Assembly (NCBI GenBank): GCA_029562045.1
Contig: JAKQWJ010000331.1
Span: 1 to 15,250 of the forward strand
Reading direction: 5' to 3'
DNA: 15,250 nt
Origin: Spirochaetota bacterium
GTDB taxonomy: Bacteria > Spirochaetota > Spirochaetia > DTKZ01
A program made the position numbers and the translations under genes. Below are positions 11,973 to 15,250 of this stretch, one piece after another. The notes beneath the pieces are model-generated. The model saw nothing but the letters and a program-made list of their open reading frames with translations. It was not told the DNA's origin and ran no database searches. Numbering within the stretch: position 1 is the first letter of the stretch; each line of letters opens with the position of its first letter.

Positions 11973-14900
11973 GGCGGAGCCACTTCTCCGACTCCCCGGG
12001 GGTCTCTCCCTTCCGCCGGGCGTAGTCCTCCACCTGGTCCCGGTCGAGCTTGTCCACGCCGAAATACTTCGCCTGGGGGTGGGAGAAGATGTAGCCCGAC
12101 ACGGAGGCTTCCGGCCTCATCATGCAGCTTTCGGTGAGGCTGATGCCCGCCCGGGCCTCCGGCTCCAGGAGCCGCCAGATGAGGAGCTTGTCCCGATGGT
12201 CCGGGCAGGGGGGGTAGCCCGGGGCGGGCCGGATTCCCCGGTAACGGACCCGGAAGAGGTCCTCCACCGGGAGGTCCTCCTCCGGGGCGTAGCCCCAGAA
12301 GTCCCGGCGGGCCAGCAGATGGATGTACTCCGCGAAGGCCTCCGCCAGGCGCTCCGCCAGGATCTTCACCATGATGGCGTCGTAGTCGTTTCCGGCGGCT
12401 TCGAAGGCCGCAACGCTGCGGTCCAGGCCGGTCCCGGCGGTGACGGCGAAGAACCCGATCCAGTCCCGCAGGCCCGAGGACTCCGGAGCGACGTAGTCCG
12501 CCAGGGACAGGTAGTAGGGCACCTGGGTCTTGCGGCGCTGCTGGCGCAGAAAGGGGATGCGCTCCAGAGACTCCCGGCCGCCTTCGTCCCTGAACACCAC
12601 CACGCAGTCGTCGGCGGTGGACGCGGCGGGGAAGATGCCCAGAACGCCGTCGGCCCGGGTGAGTTTCTCCTTCTCCATCCTGACCAGCATGGCCCGGGCG
12701 TCGGCCAGAAGCCTCCGGGCCTCCTCCCCCCTGACCGGGTCATCCAGCAGCGCCGGGTACCGGCCCTCCATCTCCCAGGCCAGGAAGAAAAAGCTCCAGT
12801 CGATGTAGGGGGCCAGGGTCGCCAGGGGAAGATCGCTGAGGACATGGACCCCCGGCTTCCTCGGCCGGGGCGGCGGGTCGCCGGCCCAGCCGGGATCAAA
12901 GCGCCGGGCCCGGGCCTCCTCCAGGGGGATGAAATCCGGCGGAGCCTTTTCGGCCCGGCGGCGCAGGGCCTCCTGGTAACGGGTCCGGGTCTCCCGGATG
13001 AAATCGTCCCGGGTCCGGGGGTCCAGGAGCCGGGCCGTCACGCTCACCGCCAGAGAGGCGTCCTTCACGTGCATCACCGGCCCCGAGTAGGCCGGGACTA
13101 TCCGCAGGGCGGTGTGGACCTCCGAGGTGGTGGCCCCGCCCACCAGAAGGGGCGTGGTGAAGCCCTCCCGCTCCATCTCCGCTGCCACCCCCACCATCTC
13201 GTCCAGGGAGGGGGTGATGAGCCCCGAGAGCCCCACGATGTCCGCCCCTCTCTGCCGGGCGGCGCGGAGGATCTCCCGGGCCGGGGTCATGACCCCCAGG
13301 TCCACCACCTCCCAGCCGTTGCACTCCAGAACCACCTTGACGATGTTCTTGCCGATGTCGTGCACATCCCCCTTCACCGTGGCGATGACGAAGATTCTCT
13401 TTCCCCCGGGCCTCTCGCCCCCGCCGGCCCGCGCCCTCTCCTCCCGGATGAAGGGCTCCAGATACTGGACCGCCCGCTTCATGACCCCTGCGCTCTTCAC
13501 CACCTGGGGCAGAAACATCTTCCCCGCCCCGAAGAGGGAGCCCACCACGTTCATCCCCTCCATCAGCGGCCCTTCCACCACCGGATAGGCCCCGCCCAGT
13601 TCCCGGCGGGCCTCCTCCGCATCCTCCTCGATGAAGCCGGTGAGGCCCTTCACCAGGGCGTGGGAAAGCCGCTCCCGCACCGGGAGGCTCCGCCAGTCGG
13701 GGGCTGCCCCGGCGGACGGGACCGGCCCGCCGCCGCCCCCCGCCTCTTCCGCCGCCAGTTCCAGAAGCCGCTCCCCGGCGTCGGGCCTCCGGTTCAGAAT
13801 CACGTCCTCCACCGCCTCCAGCAGGGGGGCCGGTATCTCGTCGTAGACATCCAGCGCCCCGGCGTCCACGATGCCCATGTCCAGTCCCGCCCGGATTCCG
13901 TGGTACAGGAAGGCGGAGTGCATGGCCCTCCTCACCCGGTCGTTTCCCCGGAAGGCGAAGGAGAGGTTGCTGATCCCCCCGCTGGTCCTGGCGTGGGGCA
14001 GGGTGGATTTGATGACCCGCACCGCCTCGAGGAAATCCAACCCGTAGTTCCGATGCTCCTCCAGCCCGGTGCCCACGGCGAAGACGTTGGCGTCCAGGAT
14101 GATGTCCTCCGGGGGGAAACCCGCCTTTTCCGTCAGAAGGCCGTAGGCCCGGCGGCAGACCGCGACCCGCCGTTCCAGGCTGTCCGCCTGCCCCGCCTCG
14201 TCGAAGGCCATGACCACCACGGCGGCCCCGAAGCGGCGCACCTCCGCCGCCCGGCGGAGGAACTCCTCCTCGCCGTCCTTCAGACTGATGGAGTTGACGA
14301 TGCCCTTGCCCTGCAGGCAGGCCAGGCCCGCCAGAATCACCTCCCAGCGGGAGGAATCGATCATCACCGGCACCCGGGCGATGTCCGGATCCGCCCCCAG
14401 GAGGTTCAGGAAAACCCGCATCTCCCGGGGAGAGTCCAGGAGGGCCTCGTCCATGTTGACGTCGATGGCCTGGGCCCCGTTTTCCACCTGCTCCCGGGCC
14501 ACCGCCAGGGCCTCCTCGTGACGGCCCTGGGTGATGAGCCGGCGGAACCGGGCGGACCCCGTCACATTGGTCCTTTCCCCGATGTTGACGAAGAGACTGT
14601 CGGGCCGGATCACCAGGGGCTCCAGCCCGGCGAGGCAGGTGAAGCGCCGGGGCCGGGGGACGGTCCTGGGCGGGACTCCCCGGACGGCCTCGGCGATGGC
14701 CCGGATGTGCTCCGGGGTGGTTCCACAGCAGCCTCCCACGATGTTGACCAGCCCCTCCCGAGCGAAGTCCCCCAGAACCCGGGCCATGAGTTCGGGCCCG
14801 TGATTGTATCGGCCCAGCTCATCCGGGAGCCCCGCGTTGGGGTGGACGCTCACCGCGGTTTCGGCGGCGGCGGCCACCTCCTCCAGATGGGGCCTCAGGA

Positions 14901-15250
14901 GGTCCGCCCCCAGGGCGCAGTTCAGCCCCACCGAAAAGGCCCCGGCGTGGGCCACCGAGTACACGAAGGCCGCCGGTGTCTGGCCGGAGAGGGTGCGCCC
15001 CGAGGCGTCGGTTATGGTCCCGGAGATCATCACCGGCGCCGATGCCCCCCGGGAGGCGAAGAGGCCCTTCAGCGCGTAGATCGCCGCCTTGGCGTTCAGG
15101 GTGTCGAAGACCGTTTCGATGAGGATGATGTCAGCCCCTCCGTCCAGGAGACCCCGGGCGGATTCCCCGTAGGCCTCCGCCAGGGAGTGGAAATCCAGAT
15201 CCGGCGTCAGGCTCAGGCTCCTGCTGGTGGGGCCCAGGACCCCGGCCACG
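11956..15250 (-). CDS. metH: Cobalamin-dependent methionine synthase MetH (5' part outside window)
   Basis: Transfers methyl from 5-methyltetrahydrofolate through cobalamin to homocysteine, making methionine in the cytosol. About 1097 residues are present; comparison with E. coli MetH (about 1227) suggests some 130 N-terminal residues lie beyond the right edge. The codon at the edge is GTG within RYVAGVLGP-like sequence, so it is internal, not a start. Domains in local numbering: homocysteine domain (1-190) with zinc cysteines C111, C174 and C175 (GGCCGTTP); pterin domain (about 215-480; NIGERTNVTGSARF); cap (about 520-605); B12 domain (about 615-745) with DVHDIG at 628-633, H630 being the cobalt ligand; AdoMet reactivation domain (about 790-1097) with RPAPGY at 1007-1012. 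All key residues are intact. The 3' end overlaps the phosphatase gene by 17 bases. Confidence 0.97.
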   Translation of the reverse strand, partial: VAGVLGPTSRSLSLTPDLDFHSLAEAYGESARGLLDGGADIILIETVFDTLNAKAAIYALKGLFASRGASAPVMISGTITDASGRTLSGQTPAAFVYSVAHAGAFSVGLNCALGADLLRPHLEEVAAAAETAVSVHPNAGLPDELGRYNHGPELMARVLGDFAREGLVNIVGGCCGTTPEHIRAIAEAVRGVPPRTVPRPRRFTCLAGLEPLVIRPDSLFVNIGERTNVTGSARFRRLITQGRHEEALAVAREQVENGAQAIDVNMDEALLDSPREMRVFLNLLGADPDIARVPVMIDSSRWEVILAGLACLQGKGIVNSISLKDGEEEFLRRAAEVRRFGAAVVVMAFDEAGQADSLERRVAVCRRAYGLLTEKAGFPPEDIILDANVFAVGTGLEEHRNYGLDFLEAVRVIKSTLPHARTSGGISNLSFAFRGNDRVRRAMHSAFLYHGIRAGLDMGIVDAGALDVYDEIPAPLLEAVEDVILNRRPDAGERLLELAAEEAGGGGGPVPSAGAAPDWRSLPVRERLSHALVKGLTGFIEEDAEEARRELGGAYPVVEGPLMEGMNVVGSLFGAGKMFLPQVVKSAGVMKRAVQYLEPFIREERARAGGGERPGGKRIFVIATVKGDVHDIGKNIVKVVLECNGWEVVDLGVMTPAREILRAARQRGADIVGLSGLITPSLDEMVGVAAEMEREGFTTPLLVGGATTSEVHTALRIVPAYSGPVMHVKDASLAVSVTARLLDPRTRDDFIRETRTRYQEALRRRAEKAPPDFIPLEEARARRFDPGWAGDPPPRPRKPGVHVLSDLPLATLAPYIDWSFFFLAWEMEGRYPALLDDPVRGEEARRLLADARAMLVRMEKEKLTRADGVLGIFPAASTADDCVVVFRDEGGRESLERIPFLRQQRRKTQVPYYLSLADYVAPESSGLRDWIGFFAVTAGTGLDRSVAAFEAAGNDYDAIMVKILAERLAEAFAEYIHLLARRDFWGYAPEEDLPVEDLFRVRYRGIRPAPGYPPCPDHRDKLLIWRLLEPEARAGISLTESCMMRPEASVSGYIFSHPQAKYFGVDKLDRDQVEDYARRKGETPGESEKWLRPTLGY

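Overview
The window is GC-rich bacterial chromosomal DNA, roughly two-thirds G+C by eye. Genes are tightly packed, ordinary housekeeping and accessory metabolism types. I see no tRNA, rRNA, CRISPR array, insertion sequence or phage gene. A spirochaete is the most likely source, but this is inference. The support is two methyl-accepting chemotaxis proteins (MCPs) with the AKTNLLSMNAAIEAAHAG / DQTNLLAMNAAIEAAHAG tip sequence, one of them with an unusual multi-pass membrane sensor. A sugar-type ABC transporter also has a binding protein whose signal peptide ends in A-GGSKE, a style common in Treponema/Spirochaeta-like genomes. No marker gene settles the taxon.

Layout, left to right. (1) A DMT/EamA exporter (+, 70-1011) converges on and overlaps a six-TM MCP (-, 1001-2938). 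(2) A minus-strand operon is read right to left: a uroporphyrinogen-decarboxylase-fold protein (7388-6435), a periplasmic sugar-binding protein (6316-4958), and two inner-membrane permeases (4898-4029 and 4017-3181). It starts at a sigma70-like promoter with an overlapping palindrome near 7413-7451 and ends at a hairpin terminator that includes the last stop codon (3170-3189). (3) A Rossmann NAD(P)-binding protein (-, 7532-8245) and a second, classical MCP (+, 8548-10386) diverge from a 302-base spacer holding two sizeable inverted repeats. (4) A two-half diiron rubrerythrin-family protein (+, 10542-11039) is followed by an inositol-monophosphatase-family phosphatase (+, 11118-11972) that looks leaderless. 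(5) The phosphatase overlaps, tail to tail, cobalamin-dependent methionine synthase metH (-, 11956 to the right edge), whose first ~130 residues lie outside the window.

How the parts work together. The ABC operon imports a carbohydrate-like solute but carries no ATPase gene, so a shared ATPase elsewhere is implied. Its lead gene is not a haem enzyme: it lacks the HemE active-site region but keeps a His-x-Cys...Cys set like that of zinc methylcobamide methyltransferases. An unrecognised methyl-transfer step tied to the imported solute is therefore the most interesting idea here. The two MCPs feed chemotaxis. The diiron protein probably handles peroxide or oxygen stress. MetH makes methionine and needs B12. 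Regulatory structure is unusually visible: hairpins sit in the leader of the first MCP, between binding protein and permease, and after several genes. Three plus-strand promoters share a TGG-TA extended -10 pattern.
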